Assembly (NCBI GenBank): GCA_002389905.1
Contig: DGRE01000007.1
Span: 71,293 to 135,292, forward strand
Direction of reading: 5' to 3'
DNA from: Hungatella sp. UBA4396
Lineage (GTDB): Bacteria; Bacillota; Clostridia; Lachnospirales; Lachnospiraceae
DNA: 64,000 nt
Shown here: positions 57,454 to 64,000 of the stretch, piece after piece
Numbering within the stretch: position 1 is the stretch's first letter
Layout of the letters: every line of letters starts with the position of its first letter
The notes under the pieces: model-generated
What the model was told of the DNA's origin: nothing
Database searches by the model: none
The model's input: only the letters and a program-made list of their open reading frames with translations
Made by a program: the position numbers and the translations under genes

Positions 57454-58103
57454 ATGGTTACCCCCTGTTCAAAGGGGGCCTGCTCCTGTTCCGGCTCCCG
57501 GATATAATCGCTTAATATTCGCCATGTACCCTTGCTGAAACTGGCGCTATGGATTTCCTGATTTAGCAGTTCTTCAGCGGTAATTTCCATAGCATATTCA
57601 GGATCACCGGGATGCCCTTTTATACTCTGCCCGGAGAGCAGAAGCTGTGCTTCTTCCGGCGTCAGGTACACAAAGCCGCCGGGAGTCATCATGTCGAGAT
57701 TGGCACAGGGATGGCGTTCAATGAATTCCCGCACAGTGATTTTTTTATCTGTTGAGGGACCCGACGTATATTCCGGGTCAAGAGCATAATCCTGTTCCGC
57801 AGTACCCTTGTCCATCAGACTCCAGAGCGCATGATTCAGTTCCTCGCTGAAATCCACCGATTGCTCCGATATCCACTGGTCCCTTGCGACCTCCAGCGGG
57901 TTTTCAAAACACAGGAGGTATTCCATATAGTCCTCCGGGTACCCGCCACCGTACAGCTCGTTATAGACAAAGCGGGCGGCAGTAATCTCATCGCTTTGTC
58001 CGATGAGAACGCCTTTGGAAAGTCCGTCCAGCTCACGGAGGTAATCGTTCCAGTTGCGGTCAAGCTTTTCCCGAAACGCATCTATCATCTGTTCTCGCTG
58101 CAT
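57447..58103 (-). CDS. DUF3848-like soluble protein
   Basis: 218 aa, acidic. The first part MIDAFREKLDRNWNDYLREL, then LIGQSDEITAARFVYNELYGG, resembles DUF3848 or related domains of ICE and phage proteins. The second part has LTPEEAQLLLSGQSIKGHPG. No enzyme motif seen. It lies between TadC and the DUF4320 gene; AAGGAGG precedes the ATG. Confidence 0.65.
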   Translation of the reverse strand: MQREQMIDAFREKLDRNWNDYLRELDGLSKGVLIGQSDEITAARFVYNELYGGGYPEDYMEYLLCFENPLEVARDQWISEQSVDFSEELNHALWSLMDKGTAEQDYALDPEYTSGPSTDKKITVREFIERHPCANLDMMTPGGFVYLTPEEAQLLLSGQSIKGHPGDPEYAMEITAEELLNQEIHSASFSKGTWRILSDYIREPEQEQAPFEQGVTMC

Positions 58104-58115
58104 TTGCGCACCTCC

Positions 58116-58988
58116 TTAAAACATCCCGCCGAGGGATGTGATGATTTCATAGACAATGATCGCCATGTAAGTCATGAGAAAGCACATAAGCATGGCAAAG
58201 GAAAACACCCGGATTTTGGGCGGGATCTTCATGGCCTGCGCTTTCAGCCGCTGGAGTTCCAGTTGCTTCATGTCGTGTGCCAGCATCTGAAAATACATCC
58301 CGCCGTCATCTCCGCGAAGTACACCGATTAGCCCTCGCGTGATATCCGACAGCATGGGCGAATTGAACCTCGCCTCGAACCTCGTCAGTGCCGCCTCGTA
58401 GCTGGATGAGCGCATATCCGCCGTGAGGATGTCAAGCTCTGCGGAAAAATCTTCGCCCGCATTTCTCTTGAAATTCTCCAGCATGGACAACACATCCCGG
58501 CTGGCTTTCAGCTCCTGGGTGATGGTTGCAACGAAGCGGGGCAATTCCTGTTCGATTTTGCCACGTTTAGCTGCCAGAGCCTCGTCCGCCTTGCGTATCT
58601 CTTTGAAATAGACCAGCACGGCAGCGAACAGTACAATGGGCGCCAGCAGTGGGATGACGATAAGGCAGGGAATGATGCAAAGCGCAATACTTATCGCCTT
58701 GACGATTGCCATTGCCGTGAACAGCTCCGGCGAATCGGAAAGCCCTGCCGCCGACAGCACATTTTCCATTCTGCTTTTCTTGTACTCATCCATGTGGATA
58801 TGCCGGGAGAGCCGGACGGCGGCGTTTCGCAGCAGTGCATCGGTGGCTTTGGGTTTTGCCTTGGCCTGCTTACCCGCCGACAGCATCGCCTTTTGGGTGG
58901 CGAGAGTGGGCAGCCGCAGCAGATCGGCGGTAATGAAAAAGAGCCCTGCCGATAGGAGGACTCCGAATAAAAAGATGTAGATTGTCAT
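58116..58988 (-). CDS. tadC: TadC-like type II/IV secretion inner-membrane protein
   Basis: 290 aa, T2SSF family. It has an N-terminal membrane helix (IYIFLFGVLLSAGLFFITADLL), a central pair (LCIIPCLIVIPLLAPIVLFAAVLVYF), a cytoplasmic domain (EQELPRFVATITQELKASRDVLSML) and a C-terminal helix. I chose ATG 58988 behind GGAGG; the longer frame overlaps tadB. It forms the platform for the pilus motor with TadB. Confidence 0.9.
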   Translation of the reverse strand: MTIYIFLFGVLLSAGLFFITADLLRLPTLATQKAMLSAGKQAKAKPKATDALLRNAAVRLSRHIHMDEYKKSRMENVLSAAGLSDSPELFTAMAIVKAISIALCIIPCLIVIPLLAPIVLFAAVLVYFKEIRKADEALAAKRGKIEQELPRFVATITQELKASRDVLSMLENFKRNAGEDFSAELDILTADMRSSSYEAALTRFEARFNSPMLSDITRGLIGVLRGDDGGMYFQMLAHDMKQLELQRLKAQAMKIPPKIRVFSFAMLMCFLMTYMAIIVYEIITSLGGMF

Positions 58989-58998
58989 GGGTGTCCTC

Positions 58999-59928
58999 CT
59001 ATCTTCGATATTCGATGGGCTGCGTGAGCTTGATGACAAATGCCGTAGAAACGAAAATCACGGCGGCGCAGATGGTCAGAATAATCTGCCCCAGCGGTGT
59101 GTGCATCAGCGTGTGGTACCAATCCTTGTTCAAAAAATACATGAGCGGGATATTGCCGACGACGAGAATCTGCATGATGATGAATTCCTTTCTCGGCTCA
59201 AACACCATGTTTTCCAGCTCACCGTTAACCACCCGCATATCGGACAGCTTGCTGACAATGGGCGTCAGGGTGGTCTTGAGGCTGCGGTCGTGCTGGCAGG
59301 CAATGAGAGCATCGCACCATTCGACATATACAGCGTTGTCGATGCGGTCTTTCAGATCATGGAGCGCGGCCGTCACATCGGGGTCAACCAGCCTGACACG
59401 GGACACAAACCCTTTGAAAACCGATAGCACGGGAGGGTTAAGATACGGCAGATTTTCCTCCACTGCCGTTAGGATGTCCTCGTTTCTGAGGTAGGCTGTG
59501 GTGATGATACTGAGCGCCGTTTCCAGCTCCGCCGCAATATCCCGCTTGAAGTGGCTGGCTGTGAGCTTTACCCACCAGAAGGGCAGGAACATACAGCCTA
59601 CGGCCATCACAGGAACAAGGAAAAAGTTCGAGAGCATTATGGCGATGGATGCGCCCACGGCAAAGCACAACAGGGACAGGGCACAGAGCATGGGAAAGCG
59701 TGCCGTCCTGCCGGTCACCTTGAGAATGGACTGCACCTCGGCAATTTCACGGCGCAGATAGGACTGCTTTTTCCTGCGAGTGAATTCACCCACTTCGTCG
59801 CGGAGAGACTTGGGCCTGTCGGTGAGCTTTCCGAACACCGCCACGGTGAACTCTATCGGGGTAAGGCCGAGTAAAATAAAAGAGCCTGCTATCATTCCGA
59901 TGCAGGCGATTAAAAGTACCGTTGTCAT
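58999..59928 (-). CDS. tadB: TadB-like type II/IV secretion inner-membrane protein
   Basis: 309 aa, second T2SSF-like platform protein. Membrane helices lie at the N-terminus (VLLIACIGMIAGSFILLGLTPI), the middle (LCALSLLCFAVGASIAIMLSNFFLVPVMAVG) and the C-terminus (ILTICAAVIFVSTAFVIKL). The core AAELETALSIITTAYLRNEDILTAVEENL is like TadB. Its start overlaps the TadA stop by 4 bp (ATGA), and it is followed by tadC. Confidence 0.88.
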   Translation of the reverse strand: MTTVLLIACIGMIAGSFILLGLTPIEFTVAVFGKLTDRPKSLRDEVGEFTRRKKQSYLRREIAEVQSILKVTGRTARFPMLCALSLLCFAVGASIAIMLSNFFLVPVMAVGCMFLPFWWVKLTASHFKRDIAAELETALSIITTAYLRNEDILTAVEENLPYLNPPVLSVFKGFVSRVRLVDPDVTAALHDLKDRIDNAVYVEWCDALIACQHDRSLKTTLTPIVSKLSDMRVVNGELENMVFEPRKEFIIMQILVVGNIPLMYFLNKDWYHTLMHTPLGQIILTICAAVIFVSTAFVIKLTQPIEYRR

Positions 59929-61457
59929 GCGCTTTGCGCCTCCTTTCCCCGCAAGCTCTCGATGACCGCCTGGGGCATGCCGTTTTCCAGCAGTCGCTTG
60001 GCAAGGCTGTCCGAGATGGCATTGACCTGCGTATGGTGCCCCTCGATGATGAACTTGCCGTCCTCCATACGGTTTTCAGTGATGACATACTGGAACAGCG
60101 GGCGGTAGCGCCTTGTACCATCCGGGAGGATCTCACATTCCTGAATTTCCATCATGCGGCGCTGCTTATTTTCAAGCTGCTTGCAGAACACCACAATGGG
60201 GTAGGCTTCGGTGACATAGTCCATAAGGGTCTGATCGGACATATCCACCGCACGTTTGCACAGGGACACCATACGGCGATAGGTAGCCTCGCAGGAATTG
60301 GAGTGGATGGTGGTCAGCACCGCAACTCCGGTTCGGGCGGCTTCCTGGGCGGCATTGGCCTCGGCGCCTCTCATTTCGCCCACCACGATAATGTCCGGAT
60401 TAAAACGGAGCGCATAGTCCAAGAGGTTGGTCTGGTCGATGCGCTGGCGGTCATTGTCGCTGTCACGGGTCAGGGTATGGATGACCGAATTGACCACCTT
60501 GCCGTCCTTTTCCCGAACCAATGCCAGCTCACGGGAGCCGTTTTCGATGGTATAGATTCTCTTGTTATCCGGTACAGTGGTCAGCACCCAGCCTGCCACG
60601 GTGGTTTTACCGGAGCTGGTTGCTCCCGCCACGCAGACCGATATGCCGTAGCGGATGCAGAGGGATAAAAAGTCCAGCATGGGGTCGGTCGCCGTACCGC
60701 TTTTGACAAAATCCTCTTTTTTCATGCTCTGCGGGTTGACGATACGGATGGAGGCCGCCACGCCTACATCCTCGTCCACAATGGGGCTTTTGAGGACGGC
60801 GATTCGGATGTTTTTGCTCAAATGCCCCAGCACGATGGGACTGGCATTGTCTAAGACCATGCCGCTGATGTGGAGCATCCTGCGGATCACATTGACGGCG
60901 TGCTGGGGGCTTTCAAAGCGTTCCTCCAGCTTGACCGTGCGGCCGTCCGAATACTGCACCTCAATATCCCGCCACGAGTTGATGTCGATTTCCTCGATTC
61001 CGGTGCCGAAGATATATTTCGTCAGAAATCCGAACTCCGCCATTTCGGTGTAGAGAGCCTCCGCCAGCTTGCCGCCGCTCATGCCGTTTACCGAAACACG
61101 GCGGTCCTGAACATACTTGGTGATGTAGCGTTTGAGCTGCGCCTTGGCATCTTCGCCACCCGCAGTGATGAGGGTGCTGTAATGTTCGGAGATGTACTCC
61201 TGCACATCGGCAAGGACTGATGAGAAATCCTTGCCATCTGCTTCAGGCGTGAAGAATAGCGTATGGGTGCGGTTTGCCCCTGCAAAATCCACCGGGCGGT
61301 TCACCATAGACTCCTGATCCATGGTGTCGCTCAAAGCGGGAGCCGTCGCCGGGGGCGTGGATGGCTGGTTTTGTGTCTGTTTTTTTTGCTCCTGTTCAGC
61401 CTGCGGCTTATTTTTTCTCTTGTCAAATGCCGGGGCATTTCTCTTTTTCCCTAACAT
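59925..61457 (-). CDS. tadA: Tad pilus assembly ATPase TadA/CpaF
   Basis: 510 aa hexameric secretion ATPase. A low-complexity, charged N-terminus (about 1-50) precedes the N-terminal domain (about 70-250). The ATPase has Walker A CVAGATSSGKTTVAGWVL (about 277-294), Asp box IIVVGEMRGAEANAAQEAARTG and His box TTIHSNSCEATYRRMV. It polymerises and retracts the Flp-like pilus; the genes downstream (tadB, tadC) encode its platform. Confidence 0.95.
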   Translation of the reverse strand: MLGKKRNAPAFDKRKNKPQAEQEQKKQTQNQPSTPPATAPALSDTMDQESMVNRPVDFAGANRTHTLFFTPEADGKDFSSVLADVQEYISEHYSTLITAGGEDAKAQLKRYITKYVQDRRVSVNGMSGGKLAEALYTEMAEFGFLTKYIFGTGIEEIDINSWRDIEVQYSDGRTVKLEERFESPQHAVNVIRRMLHISGMVLDNASPIVLGHLSKNIRIAVLKSPIVDEDVGVAASIRIVNPQSMKKEDFVKSGTATDPMLDFLSLCIRYGISVCVAGATSSGKTTVAGWVLTTVPDNKRIYTIENGSRELALVREKDGKVVNSVIHTLTRDSDNDRQRIDQTNLLDYALRFNPDIIVVGEMRGAEANAAQEAARTGVAVLTTIHSNSCEATYRRMVSLCKRAVDMSDQTLMDYVTEAYPIVVFCKQLENKQRRMMEIQECEILPDGTRRYRPLFQYVITENRMEDGKFIIEGHHTQVNAISDSLAKRLLENGMPQAVIESLRGKEAQSA

Positions 61458-62269
61458 CCAAACACCTCCTTTGCAATTTTTTCAACTTCCCTGCGGAACA
61501 ACCGGCTGTCTTTCAGGGACAAATCAGCCAGCAGATTCCCTGCAAGGTACTGTTCCTCCAGCTCCTGAGAATGGGTGAGGGTAAAGGCTACCGAGCCCAG
61601 CGCCTGACCGATCTGTTCCCCGGCCTGCTGGGGCTTTACGTTGCTGGCAACTTTGTACTGCTTATCCGCATCCCATTTGGAATCCCGAAGCAGAGAGAGC
61701 TGGCTGGAGAGATAGCTCACAGACTTTAGGTCTGCATTGGCAAGGCGCAGGACGCTGTCTGCCTCCATGAGCGCTACGGCGGAGAGGATGTCATTGGCAA
61801 TATAGCTGCCGCAGTCCACCACCACGCATGGAGCGATTTCCCGCAGTCCGTCCATCAGTTCCTGTGCCTGTAGCTGCTCATAGGGCGGATAGGTGTACTC
61901 GTTTTCACCCTTTCGCATTCCAAGTATGGTTAGGTAGCTGTTTTTCTTCAGGGTAACCAGGTTGTGCTTGATGAGAGCTTCGGTTACATGGGTAGCGGCA
62001 AGGATACTGCCCAGCGAATGCTCACTTTCCAAATCGGAGGGCGGGCAGACACAGGGAAGCATGGGTGCGGTCATATCACAGAGCAGAAGCACCACGTTTT
62101 TCTTCCGGTCCGCAAGATGCTTTGCAATCTTCACGGCGGTGACCGTCTTTCCGCTGCCGGGAGAGCCCCAAACGGCAAGAATGCCGCTCTGAGGCTCCTG
62201 CTCCGGCTGGGCATCTTCCCTGGCAGACTGGCGGGTGAAGATGCTCTTTTTCTTGAAATTCAGCATCAC
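61451..62269 (-). CDS. TadZ/CpaE-like ParA-superfamily ATPase
   Basis: 272 aa. Walker A GSPGSGKTVTAVKIAKHLA (about 35-53), then VVLLLCDMTAPMLPC and VVVDCGSYIANDIL, follow the MinD/ParA plan without the usual deviant lysine. CpaE/TadZ proteins place the pilus machine in the cell. It overlaps the TadA gene start by 7 bp and its own start overlaps the CpaB-like gene by 4 bp. Confidence 0.82.
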   Translation of the reverse strand: MMLNFKKKSIFTRQSAREDAQPEQEPQSGILAVWGSPGSGKTVTAVKIAKHLADRKKNVVLLLCDMTAPMLPCVCPPSDLESEHSLGSILAATHVTEALIKHNLVTLKKNSYLTILGMRKGENEYTYPPYEQLQAQELMDGLREIAPCVVVDCGSYIANDILSAVALMEADSVLRLANADLKSVSYLSSQLSLLRDSKWDADKQYKVASNVKPQQAGEQIGQALGSVAFTLTHSQELEEQYLAGNLLADLSLKDSRLFRREVEKIAKEVFGC

Positions 62270-63090
62270 TGCACCTCGCTTTCTGCGGGTGTTTCGGATG
62301 CAGTGCTTTCCTCCGATTCCTGAGACTTGGGTTCAGAGGAGCTGTCCTGTGGCACCTCCACAGGATACAGGGCGGCAATGACCTTGTCCTGCGCCTCTGT
62401 AAATTTGGCGGTGTTGGCAGGCGTGCCACGGTAAACGAGAGACAGGTGAAGCTTGCCGTCAGCCTCCAGCTCCGTCAACACCTTGCTCTGTTCGGGAGAA
62501 ACCAGCAGGGTTACGGTGGAGGGCAGTTCACGCTCATCCTTCTCAGATTTGGCCTCGCCGGTGTTGGCGTCATAGCCGGAGGAGGCCGTCACGCTGATGA
62601 CCTCCACATATTTCAGCTCGGCGGGGATGACGGTAGAGCCCTGTTTTTTGTAGTCAGCGGCAATGACCGACACGATATCGCCGCTCTGGAGCTTGCCGGA
62701 CAGACCGTTTGCAAAGCTCTTGATGGTCACCGACATGGCCTGCTTGGTACCGTCCAGATTATAAAGGTAGGCATTCTCCGCAGCCGGGGTGTCGGACAGC
62801 TTGGTGTTCAAGATATAATCACCGATGGAGAGGTCGGATTTGGCATACTTGCCGATGACCGTTTCGCTCTGGCGGATGACGTTGTCAGGCAGCCCGAAGC
62901 CGCCCACTTCCACGGTCTGGACCGTATCCTTTGTGATCTCATCGCCTGCTTTGATTTCCTTGACCACGCGGACAATCTCGGTTTTCTGGCTGACCGATTT
63001 GTTGAACAGCGGCGTCACGCCAAAGCAGATAAGCAGGGACAAAAGGATACAGATCACACCGACAACCGTGCGATTCTTAAAAAGACTCAT
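62266..63090 (-). CDS. CpaB/RcpC-like SAF-domain pilus protein
   Basis: 274 aa. One N-terminal membrane helix (TVVGVICILLSLLICFGV), then an SAF domain with VVKEIKAGDEITKDTVQTVEV and a RcpC/CpaB region (SIGDYILNTKLSD, SVTIKSFANGLSGKLQSGDIVSVI, VTLLVSPEQSKVLTELEADGKL). The C-terminal end is Ser/Glu-rich. I chose ATG 63090 (MSLFKNRTV), 8 bp after GGAGG; the longer frame to 63270 overlaps the small gene upstream. In Gram-negative Tad systems CpaB supports the outer pore; here it is probably a surface-side assembly factor. Confidence 0.85.
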   Translation of the reverse strand: MSLFKNRTVVGVICILLSLLICFGVTPLFNKSVSQKTEIVRVVKEIKAGDEITKDTVQTVEVGGFGLPDNVIRQSETVIGKYAKSDLSIGDYILNTKLSDTPAAENAYLYNLDGTKQAMSVTIKSFANGLSGKLQSGDIVSVIAADYKKQGSTVIPAELKYVEVISVTASSGYDANTGEAKSEKDERELPSTVTLLVSPEQSKVLTELEADGKLHLSLVYRGTPANTAKFTEAQDKVIAALYPVEVPQDSSSEPKSQESEESTASETPAESEVQ

Positions 63091-63119
63091 AGGATTTTCC
63101 TCCTTGATTTCATTGTGAT

Positions 63120-63254
63120 TTAGAAGCTGGTGGAGCTGTATTTGCGATATTTCACTGCTTTCACAGCCCCCGGAATAAGGGCGGCAGCCAGCGAAACGGC
63201 AGCGATACCGATGATGAAAATGGTCTTCTTTCTGCTGATATGGATTCTTTTCAT
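63120..63254 (-). CDS. Small membrane protein, 44 aa
   Basis: MKRIHISRKKTIFIIGIAAV, then a short alanine-rich helix and VKYRKYSSTSF. One membrane helix, basic ends. GGAGG lies 9 bp before ATG 63254, which overlaps the prepilin peptidase stop (ATGA), so it is translated with it. Too short for family assignment; perhaps a minor pilus-assembly part. Confidence 0.7.
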   Translation of the reverse strand: MKRIHISRKKTIFIIGIAAVSLAAALIPGAVKAVKYRKYSSTSF

Positions 63255-63703
63255 AGGATGTTTCCTCCAATATTTAGAATGGTTACGGCAAGAAAGCCGA
63301 GGGACAAAAACGGCGCCATCGGCAGGGATGCCTGCGCCGCTTTCTGAGGCTCCAGTTTGCGGCGCCTTCTGATGGCTTGGGCCCAGAAATAAAAAAAGAG
63401 GGATGCCATCAGACCGAGTGTCAACCCGGCCGTGCATCCCCAAAATCCCAAAACAATGCCTGCGGCGGCAGTGAGCTTGATATCCCCGCCGCCAATGCCG
63501 TCCGGCTTGTATAGGGCGGCAATGAGCAGCGGCAGCGCCGCAAGCACTCCCAAGAAATTGGCGGGGCTGAAATCAATCAGCCCCGCCAGTGCAATCAGGA
63601 GGCAGACGCTGTCCGGGATGATCCGTTTGCGGAGGTCCCACACAGAAGCCACCAGAAGCAGAGAAGAAAAAAGCACCGCCTGTGCGATGCCATTAGCCTC
63701 CAT
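63251..63703 (-). CDS. Prepilin peptidase TadV/CpaA-like (A24 family)
   Basis: 150 aa, membrane aspartic peptidase that cleaves the Flp-like prepilin. Catalytic motifs: SVWDLRKRIIPD (first Asp) and KPDGIGGGDIKLTAAAGIVLG (G-x-G-D second Asp). About six hydrophobic segments. It is encoded next to the pilin gene, which overlaps its start. Substrates with GEGYIDxA are encoded at 63693 and 57058. Confidence 0.92.
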   Translation of the reverse strand: MEANGIAQAVLFSSLLLVASVWDLRKRIIPDSVCLLIALAGLIDFSPANFLGVLAALPLLIAALYKPDGIGGGDIKLTAAAGIVLGFWGCTAGLTLGLMASLFFYFWAQAIRRRRKLEPQKAAQASLPMAPFLSLGFLAVTILNIGGNIL

Positions 63704-63923
63704 AGTTGAACATTTCCTTGATTCTCTGTGTCAAGGTCGGCAGTACCGTTTCCCCAAACAGGGCATAAAGCCCTGCCAGAAGCAGAGCGCCGATGACAAC
63801 CGCCAGCAGGATTTTGATGGCTGTATCAATGTAGCCCTCCCCGCAGTTTCCAGAAAGGGTGTTGTGGGTTCTGACTACGGCTGTGGCAGCCTTGTTCTTC
63901 AGCTTGCAAATGAGAGATTTCAT
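63693..63923 (-). CDS. Flp-like pilin (DUF6133-like)
   Basis: 76 aa. Basic leader MKSLICKLKNKAATAVV, then a processing site in NCGEGYIDTAIKILLAVVIG: cleavage after Gly with E at +1 or +4 and a hydrophobic helix IKILLAVVIGALLLAGLYAL. The overall pattern matches Flp/Tad pilins, perhaps DUF6133. It is likely the major pilus subunit of this locus. AAGGAGG precedes the ATG. It overlaps the prepilin peptidase start. Confidence 0.85.
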   Translation of the reverse strand: MKSLICKLKNKAATAVVRTHNTLSGNCGEGYIDTAIKILLAVVIGALLLAGLYALFGETVLPTLTQRIKEMFNYGG

Positions 63924-63935
63924 GGATTTTCCTCC

Positions 63936-64000
63936 TTACTCGAAATGATAGGTTACGGAATACGTGATGTTGCTCTTGTTGTAGGGTAGGCAGCCAACGC
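63936..64000 (-). CDS. 3' end of a gene continuing beyond the window
   Basis: The minus strand is open from the window edge to TAA 63936, ending VGCLPYNKSNITYSVTYHFE. It lies 13 bp upstream of the pilin gene in the same direction and so belongs to the pilus cluster. The family cannot be judged from 20 residues; the tail looks like a beta-strand end of a secreted or TadE-like protein. Confidence 0.6.
   Translation of the reverse strand, partial: VGCLPYNKSNITYSVTYHFE

Larger units (their letters stand above)
11066..64000. mobile_element. Integrative and conjugative element, left end at tRNA-Ser, right end outside the window
   Basis: The element starts at or just inside the tRNA-Ser repeat and is still open at 64000, so it is at least 52.9 kb. 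It carries a tyrosine integrase and excisionase-like gene at the left end. The transfer genes are a relaxase, coupling protein, VirB4, PrgI and VirB6, with wall hydrolase and Tad-like pilus genes. Two cargo zones are present (about 15.1-25.9 kb and 44.2-53.1 kb). Gene content fits ICEs widespread in gut Clostridiales with a MobP-type relaxase. Most transfer genes lie on the minus strand, pointing toward the integrase. Confidence 0.93.

Overview
The window comes from a low-to-mid GC member of the Clostridia. The gene content and protein style look like Lachnospiraceae: Acr3/ArsA arsenic genes, a CobA-HemD fusion, AGGAGG-type ribosome binding sites, and conjugation genes of the Clostridiales ICE type. 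It has two parts: about 11 kb of ordinary chromosome, then at least 53 kb of an integrative and conjugative element (ICE) whose right end lies beyond position 64000.

Chromosome (1-11065). The end of a radical-SAM gene is followed by ftsH and a small flavodoxin, then a siroheme/tetrapyrrole operon (Met8-type dehydrogenase, hemC, cobA-hemD fusion). Next come a polar amino-acid ABC importer (ATPase, permease, lipoprotein), a YwaF/TIGR02206 membrane protein, a membrane-anchored amidase, and an HPr-like protein that lacks the phospho-accepting histidine. The junction is a tRNA-Ser(CGA) gene. A 42-bp 5' half (11066-11107) sits next to its promoter, and a complete copy with its own promoter-like sequence follows 191 bp later. 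Several TTCTACR heptamers, possible integrase arm sites, surround the junction.

ICE left end and first cargo (11108-26065). This part holds a tyrosine integrase, an excisionase-like HTH protein, a MazF-type toxin, a 0.6-kb non-coding stretch and a sigma-like regulator. A clear c-di-GMP-I riboswitch lies beside a decayed GGDEF gene end. The cargo is a cardiolipin synthase, an LspA-like protein, a broken ZIP transporter, a cad-type Zn/Cd/Pb module (P-type ATPase, separate HMA protein, CadC-like repressor with three visible operators) and a complete six-gene arsenic operon (arsR, DUF2703, acr3, BFD-arsD fusion, arsA, arsC).

Conjugation core (26066-44098 and 53172-64000, nearly all on the minus strand). 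The genes are the coupling protein, a Toprim/DUF3991 protein, a MobP-type relaxase with a long Sel1-repeat tail, an RHH accessory protein, a candidate oriT, a two-enzyme (NlpC/P60 + M23) wall hydrolase, a GGCT plus amidoligase pair, VirB4, a VirB4-N-like protein, PrgI, a C5 DNA methyltransferase, a DUF4406-like protein and VirB6. A DUF3852-type small membrane protein, secreted proteins and a full Tad-type pilus assembly set (TadE-like proteins, TadC, TadB, TadA, TadZ/CpaE, CpaB, prepilin peptidase, Flp-like pilin) follow.

Second cargo (44.2-53.1 kb, mainly plus strand). It sits between virB6 and the DUF3852 gene and is built of repeated modules. Each module ends with a hairpin and a copy of the 3' tail of the DUF3852 gene (encoding WTILGM-stop), and two of them carry ykvA just before that hairpin. 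The modules hold (a) a 55-aa protein, (b) MarR plus a heterodimeric ABC exporter plus YkvA, (c) a Ca2+-type P-type ATPase plus a cupin plus a decayed ykvA. This repeated-tail insertion site is the most unusual structure in the window.
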